Shown: positions 1-8,421, counted from the stretch's first letter. The stretch: DNA of 64,000 bases from Streptomyces sp. NBC_01716 (GCF_036248275.1 NZ_CP109181.1:1240001-1304000), one strand, 5' to 3'. Program-made: numbers and translations. The notes: a model not told the origin generated them from the letters alone.

Positions 1-498
1 CGCCTCGACGCGCTCGGGGTCACCGCCTTCGAACAGCCCCTGCCCGCCAACGACATCGCCGGGCTGCGGCGGCTGCGGGACGTCTCGGCCGTACCGGTGG
101 CGCTCGACGAGAGCCTGCGGCATCCGAGCGATCTGGCGACCTTCGTCCGACTCGGCGCGGTCGATGTCGCGATCGCCAAGGTCCAGCGCAGCGGCGGCCT
201 CACGCTCTCCCGGCGGCTCTGCTCGCTCGCCGAGGACTGCGGGGTCGAGCTGATGGGGTCGGGGCTCACCGAGTCGGACCTGGGACTGGCCGCCTCGCTG
301 CATCTGTTCGCGGCGTACGGCATCACGACCCCGGTCGACCTCAACGGCCGCCAGTTCATCGGCTCGCCGTACGCGGGTGGGACCGTGCGGGTCGAGAACG
401 GGACCGCGTGGGTGCCCGAGGGGCCGGGTCTCGGTGTGGAGGTGGACGAGTCGGTGGTACGCGAACTGGCCGTCGACGTACTGGAACACCGTGACTGA
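1..498 (+). CDS. Enolase-superfamily enzyme, C-terminal part (OSBS/muconate cycloisomerase-like), 5' end outside window
   Basis: The reading frame is open from base 1 and ends with TGA at 496-498, so only the C-terminal 165 residues are present. FEQPL followed by VALDES and then VDVAIAKVQRSGGL is the pattern of the barrel half of the MLE/o-succinylbenzoate synthase/dipeptide epimerase group. There the Asp/Glu residues bind Mg2+ and the Lys of the A-K-x motif acts as a base. SGLTESDLGLAA and the closing G-GPGLGVEVDE are typical of the group. The exact substrate cannot be decided without the N-terminal capping domain. Menaquinone synthesis (menC) and L-Ala-D/L-Glu epimerisation are both possible. 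The next gene is convergent. Confidence 0.8.
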   Translation, partial: RLDALGVTAFEQPLPANDIAGLRRLRDVSAVPVALDESLRHPSDLATFVRLGAVDVAIAKVQRSGGLTLSRRLCSLAEDCGVELMGSGLTESDLGLAASLHLFAAYGITTPVDLNGRQFIGSPYAGGTVRVENGTAWVPEGPGLGVEVDESVVRELAVDVLEHRD

Positions 499-538
499 CC
501 ATGCACGACGCCGAATTGACGGCCCGTCAGATGTCTGA

Positions 539-1180
539 TCACGCCGCCCCGTCGTCCGGGCCGATACCGCTCGGCACGGGGGTGCCGGGCACATCGTCCA
601 CCGGGACGGCGGTGAGCAGGTGCTGGACGAGTGTGACGAGCGTGCGGATGCCGGAGCTGGCGATGCGCGCGTCGCATATCACCACCGGCACGTCCGGCCT
701 GAGGTCGATGGCCGCCCGGACCTCCTCGGGGTCGTAACGGAAGCCGCCGTCGAACTCGTTGACGGCGACGACGAATCCGATGCCGCGCTGCTCGAAGAAG
801 TCCACGGCGGAGAAGGAGTTCTCCAGCCGTCTGGTGTCGGCGAGGACGATCGCGCCGAGGGCGCCCTGGGAGAGCTCGTCCCACATGAACCAGAACCGTT
901 CCTGGCCGGGGGTGCCGAAGAGGTAGAGCACATGGCGCTCGTCGAGGGTTATCCGGCCGAAGTCCATCGCGACGGTGGTCGATCTCTTCAGCTCGACTCC
1001 CGTCAGATCGTCCGTCTCGGCCCCGACCTGCGTCAGCAGCTCCTCGGTGTTCAGCGGTGCGATCTCGCTGACCGATCCCACGAATGTCGTCTTGCCCACG
1101 CCGAAGCCGCCGGCCACCAGGACCTTGAGCGCGGTCGGGAAGGGGGTGGGAAAGCAGTCAGAGCTGTCGTCGTAGGCCAT
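539..1180 (-). CDS. cvnD: Conservon small GTPase CvnD
   Basis: Ras-like GTPase of the actinobacterial conservon family, about 213 residues. The P-loop GGFGVGKTTF lies near the N-terminus, the G3-type motif is FGTPGQERF, and NEFDGG replaces the usual NKxD. In characterised conservons CvnD works at the membrane with the sensor CvnA, the roadblock protein CvnB and the DUF742 protein CvnC as a heterotrimeric-G-protein-like switch. The ATG at 1180 is chosen because TGGAGG lies 8 nt upstream. An ATG 24 nt further out has no better ribosome site. It overlaps the end of cvnC by 23 nt, so it is translationally coupled. No cvnE/F cytochrome P450 follows, as it does in some conservons. Confidence 0.93.
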   Translation of the reverse strand: MAYDDSSDCFPTPFPTALKVLVAGGFGVGKTTFVGSVSEIAPLNTEELLTQVGAETDDLTGVELKRSTTVAMDFGRITLDERHVLYLFGTPGQERFWFMWDELSQGALGAIVLADTRRLENSFSAVDFFEQRGIGFVVAVNEFDGGFRYDPEEVRAAIDLRPDVPVVICDARIASSGIRTLVTLVQHLLTAVPVDDVPGTPVPSGIGPDDGAA

Positions 1181-1535
1181 CGAGTACTGCCTCCAGAAGG
1201 GCACAGTCGCTGGGATTGTCGAAGTTGTGCGGCGGCCGGACGGTGACCGCGCCGCTGTCCATGAGGTCGGAGAGCAGGATCTTCGTCACGACGGCGGGCA
1301 GCCGCAGATGTCCGGCGATCTCCGCGACCGAGGTCGGCCCCTGGCAGAGGCCGAGCGCCTCGCTGTGCTCGGGGCCGAAGTACCTGTCGCTCGCCGCCCC
1401 CGTGGCCATGACCAGCGACAACAGATCCAGCGCGGCCGTCGGGCGGGTGCGGCCCCCGCTGACCGTGTATGGGCGGATGAGCCGGCCCGCCGCGTCGTCC
1501 AGCCACGGCCCGTCCGTGGGGACCGTCACGCTCAC
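1158..1535 (-). CDS. cvnC: Conservon DUF742 protein CvnC
   Basis: 125-residue DUF742 protein. The central GGRTRPTAALDLLSLV and the later segment with IAGHLRLPAVVTKILLSDL are the DUF742 winged-helix-like core; the protein ends with a Leu/Arg-rich helix. The start is GTG at 1535, which overlaps the cvnB stop in a GTGA arrangement. CvnC proteins interact with the GTPase CvnD and the sensor CvnA. Length and position are standard for the third gene of a conservon. No DNA-binding role is demonstrated for the family. Confidence 0.92.
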   Translation of the reverse strand: MSVTVPTDGPWLDDAAGRLIRPYTVSGGRTRPTAALDLLSLVMATGAASDRYFGPEHSEALGLCQGPTSVAEIAGHLRLPAVVTKILLSDLMDSGAVTVRPPHNFDNPSDCALLEAVLDGLRRQL

Positions 1536-1969
1536 TGTCCCGTGACGCTCGATGTCGTGCCGACCGCCTGCCTGACCGGCGTCGCCAGATACGGCCGGAC
1601 GCTCTTCACGAACATCGCCATCTCGTAGCCGAGGACCGCCGCGTCCGCCTCGCGTCCGGCCAGCACGGCGAGACAGGTGCCGGAGCCCGCCGTCGAGACG
1701 AAGAGCAGGGTGGAGTCCAGCTCCACCACCACCTGGCGTACCTCGCCGGCGTCGCCGAAGCGCGCGCCCGCGCTGCGCCCCAGTGAGTAGAGGCCGGAGG
1801 CGAGAGCGGCCATGTGGTCGGCGCTGTCGGGATCGAGGCCGTGGACTGATCTGACGAGTCCGTCGGAGGAGAGGAGTACCGCGCTGCGGGTGTACGACAC
1901 CCGTTGGACCAGGCCGCTCAGCAGCCAGTCGAGGTCGGAGACATGGCCTGTCGGCCCATCGCTCACCAT
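1532..1969 (-). CDS. cvnB: Conservon roadblock/LC7 protein CvnB
   Basis: 145-residue roadblock/LC7-domain protein. Such proteins act as small scaffold or GTPase-activating-like partners of the conservon GTPase. It opens with LDWLLSGLVQRV and SAVLLSSDGLV, contains DHMAALASGLYSLGRSAG in the middle, and carries the strand motif TLLFVSTAGSGTCLAVLA, all characteristic of the fold. The ATG at 1969 is preceded by AAGGAG with about 8 nt spacing. The cvnA stop lies 6 nt upstream, so all four cvn genes are one transcription unit running toward base 539. Confidence 0.93.
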   Translation of the reverse strand: MVSDGPTGHVSDLDWLLSGLVQRVSYTRSAVLLSSDGLVRSVHGLDPDSADHMAALASGLYSLGRSAGARFGDAGEVRQVVVELDSTLLFVSTAGSGTCLAVLAGREADAAVLGYEMAMFVKSVRPYLATPVRQAVGTTSSVTGQ

Positions 1970-1975
1970 GGTGAT

Positions 1976-3844
1976 CTACTCCTTGTGGGGATTGTCTCGG
2001 TCTTGGCGGTGCGGATCCGGAAGTTCCGTCACGGGGGTGGGAGTTGGGCCGGAGGCCGGGGCGGGATCGGGGCGGGGATCCCCGGCGGGCTGGGCCTCGG
2101 CGAGGCCGATACCGCGCTGGAAGGCGGCCATCAGACCGGGGTCGTGCAGGGTCGGTACACCGTCGCCGGGTGGGGCGGGCGCGTCCCTCAACTGCGGGAC
2201 CAGGTGCTCCTGGCTGCGGCGCCTGGGCAGTTGGGGCCGGTCCATGGTGCCGCGCACGACGCCGGGGGCGGGGAGGTCCGACGGCGGGCCGGGGAATGAC
2301 GAGTCGGGCGGTGCGGGGTCGGGGGCCTGCCGGAACTCGGGCGGGAGCGGGCCGGGACGCGCGCCGGCCGGTGTGGGGCGCGCGCCGTTCTCGCCGCGTA
2401 CGGGCAACGGCCCTCCGCCGGACGTCCGCCGGTGCGACGTGCGCCGGCTCTCCGTGACGGGGCGCAGCTCCGTCTCGTACACCTGCTTGGGTACGGGCGC
2501 GGGCGCCGGGACCGGGGCGGGGACGGATGTCGGCGGCACGGGCTGCGGCGCTGTCCGAGCCGGTCCGGCCGTCTGCTGTCCGTCCGGGTCCGCGCCCAAC
2601 AGGCCCTGCGGCAGGACAAGTACGGCCTGGACACCGCCGTAGATGTTGGCGTGCAGGCGAACCGCGATGCCATGCCGTCGGGCGAGGGCGGACACCACGA
2701 ACAGCCCGATCCGGCCGTCCTGGAGCAGATGGGCGACATTGACCTGGTCGGGATCGGCGAGCAGGGTGTTCATCCGTTTCTGCTCGTCGGCGGGCATGCC
2801 GAGCCCGCGGTCCTCCACCTCGATGGCCAGCCCGGCGGTGACCGGCTGGGCCCGGAGGAGGACCTCGGTCTGCGGCGGGGAGAACACCGTGGCGTTCTCG
2901 ACCAGTTCGGCCAGCAGATGGACGACGTCGGCGACGGCGTGGCCGCGCAGGGTGCCGTTGACCGGCGGCACGAGTTTGACGCGCGGGTACTGCTCCACCT
3001 CGGCGACCGCCGAGCGCAGCACCTCGGTCAGGGTGACCGGGCGGCTCCACTGGCGGCGGGAGACGGCGCCGCCGAGTACGGCGAGGTTCTCGGCGTGCCT
3101 GCGGATGCGGGTGGCGAGATGGTCGACCTGGAAGAGACCTTTCAGCAGGTCCGGGTCCTCGACCTTGTTCTCCAGGTCGTCCAGGACTTCGATCTCCCGG
3201 TGGACGAGTGACTGGAGTCTGCGGGCGAGGTTGACGAAGACCTCGACCTTCTGTTCGTTGCCGACGCTGCTCGACAGCCGGGACGCCTGGACGACGGCGG
3301 CGACGGCGGCGTCCTGGGAGCGTCCCAGTTCCTGGGCGAGCAGGGCGAGTTCGTCGCCGACGGGCGCCTTCACCCCGGGGGTTCGGCGCGGCGGGGGGCC
3401 CTCGCCCCGGCGGAGCTGTTCGACGACGCCGCGCAGGTCGGCCTGGGCGCGGGCGCTCGACCGGCGCAGCGCGTGGCAGCGGTCGATCACGGACCTGGCC
3501 GCGCGGTCGGCGCCGATGACGGCGGCTGTGGCCGCGACGACGCCGGAGAGCACCGTGCCGCCGACGGCCGCCCAGATCTCGGGGGTCGGCCGTACGCCGC
3601 CGGAGCGCACGGTGACGAGCACGGCGAGCAGGCCGCTGAGTGAGGCGATGACGGTCGGCGCCAGAGCGGCGCGCAGGAGTTGAGGGTGTATACGTCGTTC
3701 GGGTGACCCCGGCGCGTCCGGCCCGGGAGGCGGCGCGCCCTTGGCCGGTGACGGCTTGGCGGAGGGCGCGCGGCTGCCCGGCCGGCCGTGCCGTCCGCCT
3801 TCTCGGCGTTCGGGTCGCGCGGTGGGTGCGCGAAGTTGAGACAT
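1976..3844 (-). CDS. cvnA: Conservon membrane sensor histidine-kinase-like ATPase CvnA
   Basis: Membrane sensor of the conservon, 622 residues from the ATG at 3844, which has GAGGA 6 nt upstream. Two hydrophobic segments are visible at about residues 57-79 and 90-111, after a basic Pro-rich N-terminus. A long helical region follows, then an HATPase_c domain with N-box LAELVENATVFSPP, G1 box EVEDRGLGMP and G2 box IGLFVVSALARRHG. The C-terminal 200 residues are Pro/Arg-rich and probably disordered. No canonical H-box histidine with DHP context is evident, as usual for CvnA. An in-frame extension upstream of 3844 is rich in rare residues (Cys, Trp) and is not supported. Confidence 0.92.
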   Translation of the reverse strand: MSQLRAPTARPERREGGRHGRPGSRAPSAKPSPAKGAPPPGPDAPGSPERRIHPQLLRAALAPTVIASLSGLLAVLVTVRSGGVRPTPEIWAAVGGTVLSGVVAATAAVIGADRAARSVIDRCHALRRSSARAQADLRGVVEQLRRGEGPPPRRTPGVKAPVGDELALLAQELGRSQDAAVAAVVQASRLSSSVGNEQKVEVFVNLARRLQSLVHREIEVLDDLENKVEDPDLLKGLFQVDHLATRIRRHAENLAVLGGAVSRRQWSRPVTLTEVLRSAVAEVEQYPRVKLVPPVNGTLRGHAVADVVHLLAELVENATVFSPPQTEVLLRAQPVTAGLAIEVEDRGLGMPADEQKRMNTLLADPDQVNVAHLLQDGRIGLFVVSALARRHGIAVRLHANIYGGVQAVLVLPQGLLGADPDGQQTAGPARTAPQPVPPTSVPAPVPAPAPVPKQVYETELRPVTESRRTSHRRTSGGGPLPVRGENGARPTPAGARPGPLPPEFRQAPDPAPPDSSFPGPPSDLPAPGVVRGTMDRPQLPRRRSQEHLVPQLRDAPAPPGDGVPTLHDPGLMAAFQRGIGLAEAQPAGDPRPDPAPASGPTPTPVTELPDPHRQDRDNPHKE

Positions 3845-4123
3845 CGGTGTCCTCGGTACGTGGGGCCCCAGGCATTCGGTGTTCTGCGAAGTGAACGATG
3901 CCCAGCGTTGATCGCCGAGCACACACGGTAGTTGGCGAATAGTCAGTCGCGGCGGACAGTTGACGAACTTGCCCACAGAGCATCCCGCTCTGGTATGAGC
4001 CATCGCACAACAGTACGAAACAGTGCAATCGCCTTGAGGGCCGGAGCAGTTGCCCACGTCTCCGGCACTCGTCCGCCCGGCGCCCGGCGCCCTACGGCCG
4101 CCCCGGGGCTCCCCGCCGCCGTA
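3845..4123. other. Intergenic region between the SIS gene and the cvn operon; cvn promoter expected here
   Basis: These 279 bases lie downstream of the SIS-domain gene and upstream of cvnA, both on the minus strand. They must hold the cvn promoter. I see no convincing -10/-35 pair, no strong hairpin and no short coding frame with a ribosome site. Confidence 0.4.
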
Positions 4124-5014
4124 CTACTCGGCGGCGAGGATCACCGAGCGCGTGAGGTGGCGCGGCCGGTCGGGATCGAGACCCCGCGCGTCCGCGAGGG
4201 CGAGGGCGAGGCGCTGGATCCGTACGAGTTCGGCCAGCGGGTCGAGTTCACCGGCCACCCACAGGCCGCCGGTCGCGCCGACCTGCTCGGCGAGACCCTC
4301 GGGCGCGGGGCCGAGCAGCCAGGTCGCCGTGCCCTCGGTGGTGATGCTGATGGGGCCGTGCCGGTACTCCATCGCGGGGTACGACTCCGTCCAGGCGAGC
4401 GCGGCCTCCCGCATCTTGAGCGCGCCCTCGTTGGCCAGTCCGACGGTCCAGCCCTGTCCGAGAAAGGTGAACTGCGAGCAGTCGGTGACCCCTTCGGGCA
4501 GCGGCTCGGCGACGGCCCGCTCGCCGTCGGCGACCACGGACGCCGTGTGCAGGCCGAGATGGGCGCGGAGCAGAGTGAGGGCCGTGGTGGCGAACCGGGT
4601 CTGCACGACGGACCGTTCGTCGGCGAAGTCCAGCACGACCAGGTCGTCGGCGGCCGAGCGGATGGGCGTCTCGGGGTCTGCGGTGATCGCCGTCGTACGG
4701 GCCGTGCCACGGGCGGCGGCCAGCAGTTGGAGGACCTCGGTGGTGGTGCCCGACCGGGTGAGCGCCACGATGCGGTCGTAACGGCGGCCGGCCGGGAACT
4801 CGGAGGCGGCGAACGCGTCGGTCTCGCCCTGACCCGCGCCCTCGCGCAGCGCCGCGTACGCCTGCGCCATGTAGTACGAGGTGCCGCAGCCGACGACCGC
4901 CGTGCGCTCACCGGCCTCGGGCAGCCGGCCCGAGCCGCGCAGGCCGTCGGCGAGCTCCGCCGCCCGGCTCCAGTTCGCGGGCTGGCTGGCAAGTTCCGTC
5001 TCGACAAACGTCAC
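4124..5014 (-). CDS. SIS-domain sugar isomerase / GlmS-C-terminal-like protein
   Basis: About 296 residues with two SIS (phosphosugar-binding) halves, like the isomerase half of glucosamine-6-phosphate synthase and AgaS-type proteins. VVGCGTSYYMAQAY and ALTRSGTTTEVLQLL form the first SIS domain. FLGQGWTVGLANEGALKMREA and the MEYRHGP signature form the second. There is no N-terminal glutaminase, so it would act as a sugar-phosphate isomerase or deaminase rather than an aminotransferase. The GTG at 5014 is chosen because GGAGAG lies about 5 nt upstream. An ATG at 5059 would add 15 residues without a ribosome site. The substrate is unknown. Confidence 0.85.
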   Translation of the reverse strand: MTFVETELASQPANWSRAAELADGLRGSGRLPEAGERTAVVGCGTSYYMAQAYAALREGAGQGETDAFAASEFPAGRRYDRIVALTRSGTTTEVLQLLAAARGTARTTAITADPETPIRSAADDLVVLDFADERSVVQTRFATTALTLLRAHLGLHTASVVADGERAVAEPLPEGVTDCSQFTFLGQGWTVGLANEGALKMREAALAWTESYPAMEYRHGPISITTEGTATWLLGPAPEGLAEQVGATGGLWVAGELDPLAELVRIQRLALALADARGLDPDRPRHLTRSVILAAE

Positions 5015-5068
5015 GTCGGCTCTCCACTCTCGATCTCCGCAGCGGACATGCTTGTTCATGCATGCTAA

Positions 5069-5193
5069 GTGAGCCTTTCGAGCACCCAAGTGAGCGTCGA
5101 CACCGCACTTGCCGCGCAGCCCATCGGCTACTGGAGTGGAGCCGCGAACAGAGCGATCAGCACGCACATCCGTGAGGCGATGGCCCGCCTCCA
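5069..5193 (+). pseudogene. N-terminal remnant of a MarR-family regulator
   Basis: From the GTG at 5069 the frame reads a short leader, then ALAAQPIGYWSGAANRAI and HIREAMARL. This is the usual opening helix of a Streptomyces MarR-type regulator. Homology to a wHTH protein stops at about 5190, where the frame runs into Pro/Cys/Arg-rich nonsense and ends at 5275. The rest of the regulator (DNA-binding wing and dimerisation helix) is absent. It is fused by deletion to the 3' part of a different gene that follows immediately. Confidence 0.7.
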
Positions 5194-5775
5194 AAGGAGC
5201 TGGCCGCCTCCGCCGACCTGCTCGGCGGTGTGGTTACACACCCGGGTCTGTCCGGCTCGTTCAGCCAGGACCTGACGCCCGGCACGTATCTGCTCTTCGA
5301 GTACTTCGACCTGGAGAACGCTCCCGCGCCCCGCTACCGCTGGCTGACCGTCAGCGGCGCGCCGAGCGGCACGCACCCGACGCCCACCGCGACCCTGGTC
5401 TCGGAGCGCGTCGCGGGTGCTCCCCGCTTCACGCTGTCGGGCACGGTGCGGGCCGGGCGCCCGCTGAAGTTCGTGAACACGCTGCCGCAGGAGAACGAGG
5501 CGGTCTTCTTCCCGCTGGCCGCCGACGTGACCGGGTCCGACCTCACGTCGTACTTCGACACGTTCGGTCCCAACGGTGAATGGCCCGCCGACCCGCCGCC
5601 GTTCGACCAGTCCAAGGGTGTCGGCTCGCTGCCGCTGAACCCGCAGCGTTCCTCCGTGATCCAGATCCCCCTGACCGCCGGCCGCTATGCGGCGCTCACC
5701 TGGCTGAAGGACGCCACCGACGGCAGGACGCGACTGGTCAAGGAGGGCCAGTACAAGATCGTCGAGGTCCGCTGA
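5194..5775 (+). pseudogene. 3' part of an unrecognised secreted-type protein, 5' end deleted
   Basis: The frame is coherent from about 5194 (KELAASADLLGGVV) to the stop at 5773-5775. It encodes roughly 190 residues rich in beta-strand patterns, such as LTPGTYLLFEYFDLENAP, FVNTLPQENEAVFFPLAA and AGRYAALTWLKDATDG. It resembles the C-terminal half of an exported beta-sandwich protein. No signal peptide or proper start remains. The first possible start is the internal GTG at 5230, with no ribosome site. A TGA lies just upstream in frame at 5173. I do not recognise the family. It could still be expressed from 5230, but the join to the MarR remnant argues for a truncated gene. Confidence 0.6.
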
Positions 5776-5784
5776 GTGCCGCGC

Positions 5785-5815
5785 TTGACCTCAACCACAC
5801 TTCAGCTTCTAACGT
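5785..5815 (+). promoter_or_regulatory. MerR/SoxR-type promoter with 19-bp spacer ahead of the MFS exporter
   Basis: TTGACC (5785-5790) and TAACGT (5810-5815) are separated by exactly 19 bp. That spacing is diagnostic of promoters activated by MerR-family regulators, which untwist an over-long spacer. The spacer starts TCAACC and ends CTTCAGCTTC, giving a degenerate dyad (CCTCAA / TTCAGC) over the centre. The site lies 49 bp before the exporter start. No MerR gene is in the window. Confidence 0.6.
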
Positions 5816-5863
5816 CCATAACAGCGGGTCAGAGGCCTGCGGCCGACCAGACAGGGGAACTTC

Positions 5864-7651
5864 ATGACGACGACCGCCGCGCCTCGCGCGGGCCGGAAGG
5901 AGTGGATCGGGCTGGCCGTACTGGCCATGCCGACGCTGCTCATCGCGATGGACATGACCGTCCTGCACCTCGCGGTCCCTTCACTGACAGCGGACTTGGG
6001 GCCCAGCACGTCGCAACTGCTGTGGATCATGGACATCTACGGATTCCTGGTCGCCGGCCTGCTCATCACCATGGGCACCCTCGGTGACCGGATCGGGCGG
6101 CGCAAGCTGCTGATGTCCGGCGCCGCCGCCTTCGGCATCGCCTCGGCACTCGCCGCGTTCTCCAACAGCGCCGAGATGCTGATCGTGACCCGGGCACTGC
6201 TCGGTGTCGCGGGCGCGACCCTGATGCCCTCGACGCTGTCCCTGATCCGCAACATGTTCCACGACGCCGCGCAGCGCACCGTCGCCATCAGTGTGTGGAT
6301 GACCTGCTTCGCGGTGGGTGGCGCCCTCGGACCGCTGCTCGGCGGATTCCTGCTGGACTACTTCTGGTGGGGCTCGGCTTTCCTGATCGGCGTCCCCGTC
6401 ATGGTGATCCTGCTCGTACTCGGTCCCGTTCTGCTGCCGGAGCACCGTGACGAGCAGGCGGGCAGGCTGGACTTCGGCAGCGCGGTGATGTCGCTGGTCG
6501 CCGTCCTGTCCGTGGTCTACGGCCTCAAACTGGTCGCCGAGGACGGCTTCGGTCTTCAGCCGGTCGCCTTCGTACTGCTGGGTCTGGCCGTCGGGTACGC
6601 CTTCGTCCGCCGCCAGCGCTCGCTCGCCGACCCGCTGCTCGACCTCAAGCTCTTCCGGGAGCGCACCTTCAGCGCCTCGGCGGGTCTGCTCACCATCGGC
6701 ATTCTGGTGATGGCGGGTTCGCAGCTCTTCACGCTCCAGTACCTCCAGCTCGTACACGGACTCTCCCCGCTGTCCGCCGGCTTCTGGTCGCTGCCCAACG
6801 CGGCCGGTCTGATGGTCGGTGCCATGTCGGCCCCGGCACTCGCGGCGAAGATCCGTCCCGGTTACGTCATCGCGGGCGGCCTGGTCGTCGCGGCGATCGG
6901 ACTGGGAATGCTCACGCTGGTCAGCGCGACCGCCGGGCTCGGCATCCTGGTGACGGCGTCGGCGATCATGGGTGCCGGTCTGGGCCCGATGGCCTCCCTC
7001 AGCACGGACCTGGTGGTCGGCGCGGCTCCGGCGGAGCGCGCCGGTGCGGCATCGGCCATCTCCGAGACGGGCACCGAGCTGGGCTCGGGACTGGGCATCG
7101 CGGTCCTCGGCAGCATCGGCTTCGGCGTCTACCGCGGCGAGATCGAGAGCACCATGCCGGCGGGCGTCGACTCCGAGGCGGCGCACGAGTCGCTCGGTGG
7201 CGCGGTGGCGGCGGCCGAGGAGCTCGGCGGCAGGGCGGGCGACGAACTGCTCACCGTCGCCCGGGAGGCGTTCACGTACGGCATGCACGTGACGGCCGTC
7301 GTCGGCGCGGCTGTCGCGCTCGTCCTGGCACTGCTGGCATCGGTGCTGCTGCGCGACGTCAAGCCGGGCGCGGGCGGTCACGACGAGCCGGCGGACGACC
7401 GCCCCGCAGGGCGAGGCGTCGAAGAGCGGGACGACGCTCGGAAGCGGCATCTGAACCACCTGGTCAGGGCGGGCGCCGGGGAGTCAGCTCCCCGGCGCAT
7501 CGCCGGGACCGCCCGGTGTCGTACGAAGCACGTCACCGGAGCACAGCCATACGAACGGCCGGCCCCGTCCGGCCACGAAGAGAACGGGAGGCTCGCCCCA
7601 TGGAGCAGTCGGAAGACAGGACCGCCACCGTCGAGTTCGTGCTGGACGTGA
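5864..7651 (+). CDS. MFS multidrug exporter, DHA2 (EmrB/QacA) family
   Basis: 14-TM drug:proton antiporter. The first helices contain MPTLLIAMDMTVLHLAVPSL (DHA2 motif D1-like). The loop motif TLGDRIGRRKLLM is MFS motif A, and MTCFAVGGALGPLLGG matches antiporter motif C. The membrane part ends near residue 505 at ALLASVLLRDV. The remaining ~90 residues are hydrophilic, Arg/Pro-rich and unlike the family. They run 52 nt into the next gene, so a frameshift or a deletion that removed the true stop is likely. It would have been the exporter of the decayed biosynthetic locus. Transcription is probably from the 19-bp-spacer promoter just upstream. Confidence 0.88.
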   Translation: MTTTAAPRAGRKEWIGLAVLAMPTLLIAMDMTVLHLAVPSLTADLGPSTSQLLWIMDIYGFLVAGLLITMGTLGDRIGRRKLLMSGAAAFGIASALAAFSNSAEMLIVTRALLGVAGATLMPSTLSLIRNMFHDAAQRTVAISVWMTCFAVGGALGPLLGGFLLDYFWWGSAFLIGVPVMVILLVLGPVLLPEHRDEQAGRLDFGSAVMSLVAVLSVVYGLKLVAEDGFGLQPVAFVLLGLAVGYAFVRRQRSLADPLLDLKLFRERTFSASAGLLTIGILVMAGSQLFTLQYLQLVHGLSPLSAGFWSLPNAAGLMVGAMSAPALAAKIRPGYVIAGGLVVAAIGLGMLTLVSATAGLGILVTASAIMGAGLGPMASLSTDLVVGAAPAERAGAASAISETGTELGSGLGIAVLGSIGFGVYRGEIESTMPAGVDSEAAHESLGGAVAAAEELGGRAGDELLTVAREAFTYGMHVTAVVGAAVALVLALLASVLLRDVKPGAGGHDEPADDRPAGRGVEERDDARKRHLNHLVRAGAGESAPRRIAGTARCRTKHVTGAQPYERPAPSGHEENGRLAPWSSRKTGPPPSSSCWT

Positions 7652-8214
7652 TCTGCGCGGCGTCCTACATCGCGTACGTCCGCCTGGAGCGCGCGATCGA
7701 GCGGGTGCGGGCCGACGGAGGCAAGGTCGATGTGGTCTTCCGTCCCTTCCAGCTCGCCCCGGACGCGGCCTTCGACGGAGAGCCGCTGCTGGAGGTGCTC
7801 GCCGGGATGTTCGGCAGTCATGTGGTGGCGGAGACCCGGCAGGCCGCGGCGGACGCGGTGCAGGACGGCGTAACGCTGGACTACGGCCGGGCGGTGGCCG
7901 CCGACACCTTCGAGGCGCACCGGCTGATCCGGTCGGCGGCGTCGCGCGGACTGGGCGAGGCCGCGGTCGAGCGGCTGTTCCGGGCGCACTTCACCGACGG
8001 TCTGAACATCGCGGACCCGGCGACGCTGGAGCGACTGGCGGCCGAGATCGGGGTCGACACCAACGACGCCCCCGCGGGCCAACTCCGCAACGATCTGGCC
8101 CGTGTCCGGGCGGCCGGCATCCGTTCGGTTCCGCAGATCTCCTTCGACGGCGGCCGACCGCTGTCGGGCACGCAGTCGGAGACGACGTACGCGAAGGCCC
8201 TCCAGGCGGCCTAA
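7600..8214 (+). CDS. DsbA/FrnE-family thioredoxin-fold protein with degenerate active site
   Basis: 204 residues, starting at the ATG at 7600 after a GGGAGG site. The fold matches FrnE/DsbA-like proteins (thioredoxin core with an inserted helical domain). The N-terminal strand is VEFVLDVIC, and the helix AYVRLERAIERV follows. The insert includes NIADPATLERLAAEIGVD. The cis-Pro segment is GIRSVPQISFDGG. The family's CPWC is here C19-A-A-S22, so the resolving cysteine is missing and normal dithiol oxidoreductase activity is not expected. FrnE-type proteins occur in aromatic polyketide clusters (frenolicin), which suits the neighbours. Confidence 0.82.
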   Translation: MEQSEDRTATVEFVLDVICAASYIAYVRLERAIERVRADGGKVDVVFRPFQLAPDAAFDGEPLLEVLAGMFGSHVVAETRQAAADAVQDGVTLDYGRAVAADTFEAHRLIRSAASRGLGEAAVERLFRAHFTDGLNIADPATLERLAAEIGVDTNDAPAGQLRNDLARVRAAGIRSVPQISFDGGRPLSGTQSETTYAKALQAA

Positions 8215-8421
8215 GGCATATCGGCAAGGCACGGCATCTGATCCCGATACTCACGGCTGAGCCCGCACGGCCCGCCCAATCCCCCGCAGCGAGCCCTGAG
8301 TTGGCCGGCCGTGTGCCGCCGGGGCGCCCACGCGTCCCGGCGGTTCTCATGTCCAGGCCCTGTTTCGATCCGGGACAGCCGGAGACCGGGCCCCGCCCCG
8401 CACAATCGAATGGAGACACCG

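Noticed and set aside
1158..4028. A 956-residue open frame across cvnA/B/C on the minus strand
   Set aside because: Only its last 125 residues are real (CvnC). The rest is an Arg/Pro-rich shadow of cvnA and cvnB.
5981..7459. A 492-residue minus-strand frame opposite the exporter
   Set aside because: It is antisense to strong MFS motifs and has Gln/Arg/His-rich composition typical of a shadow frame.
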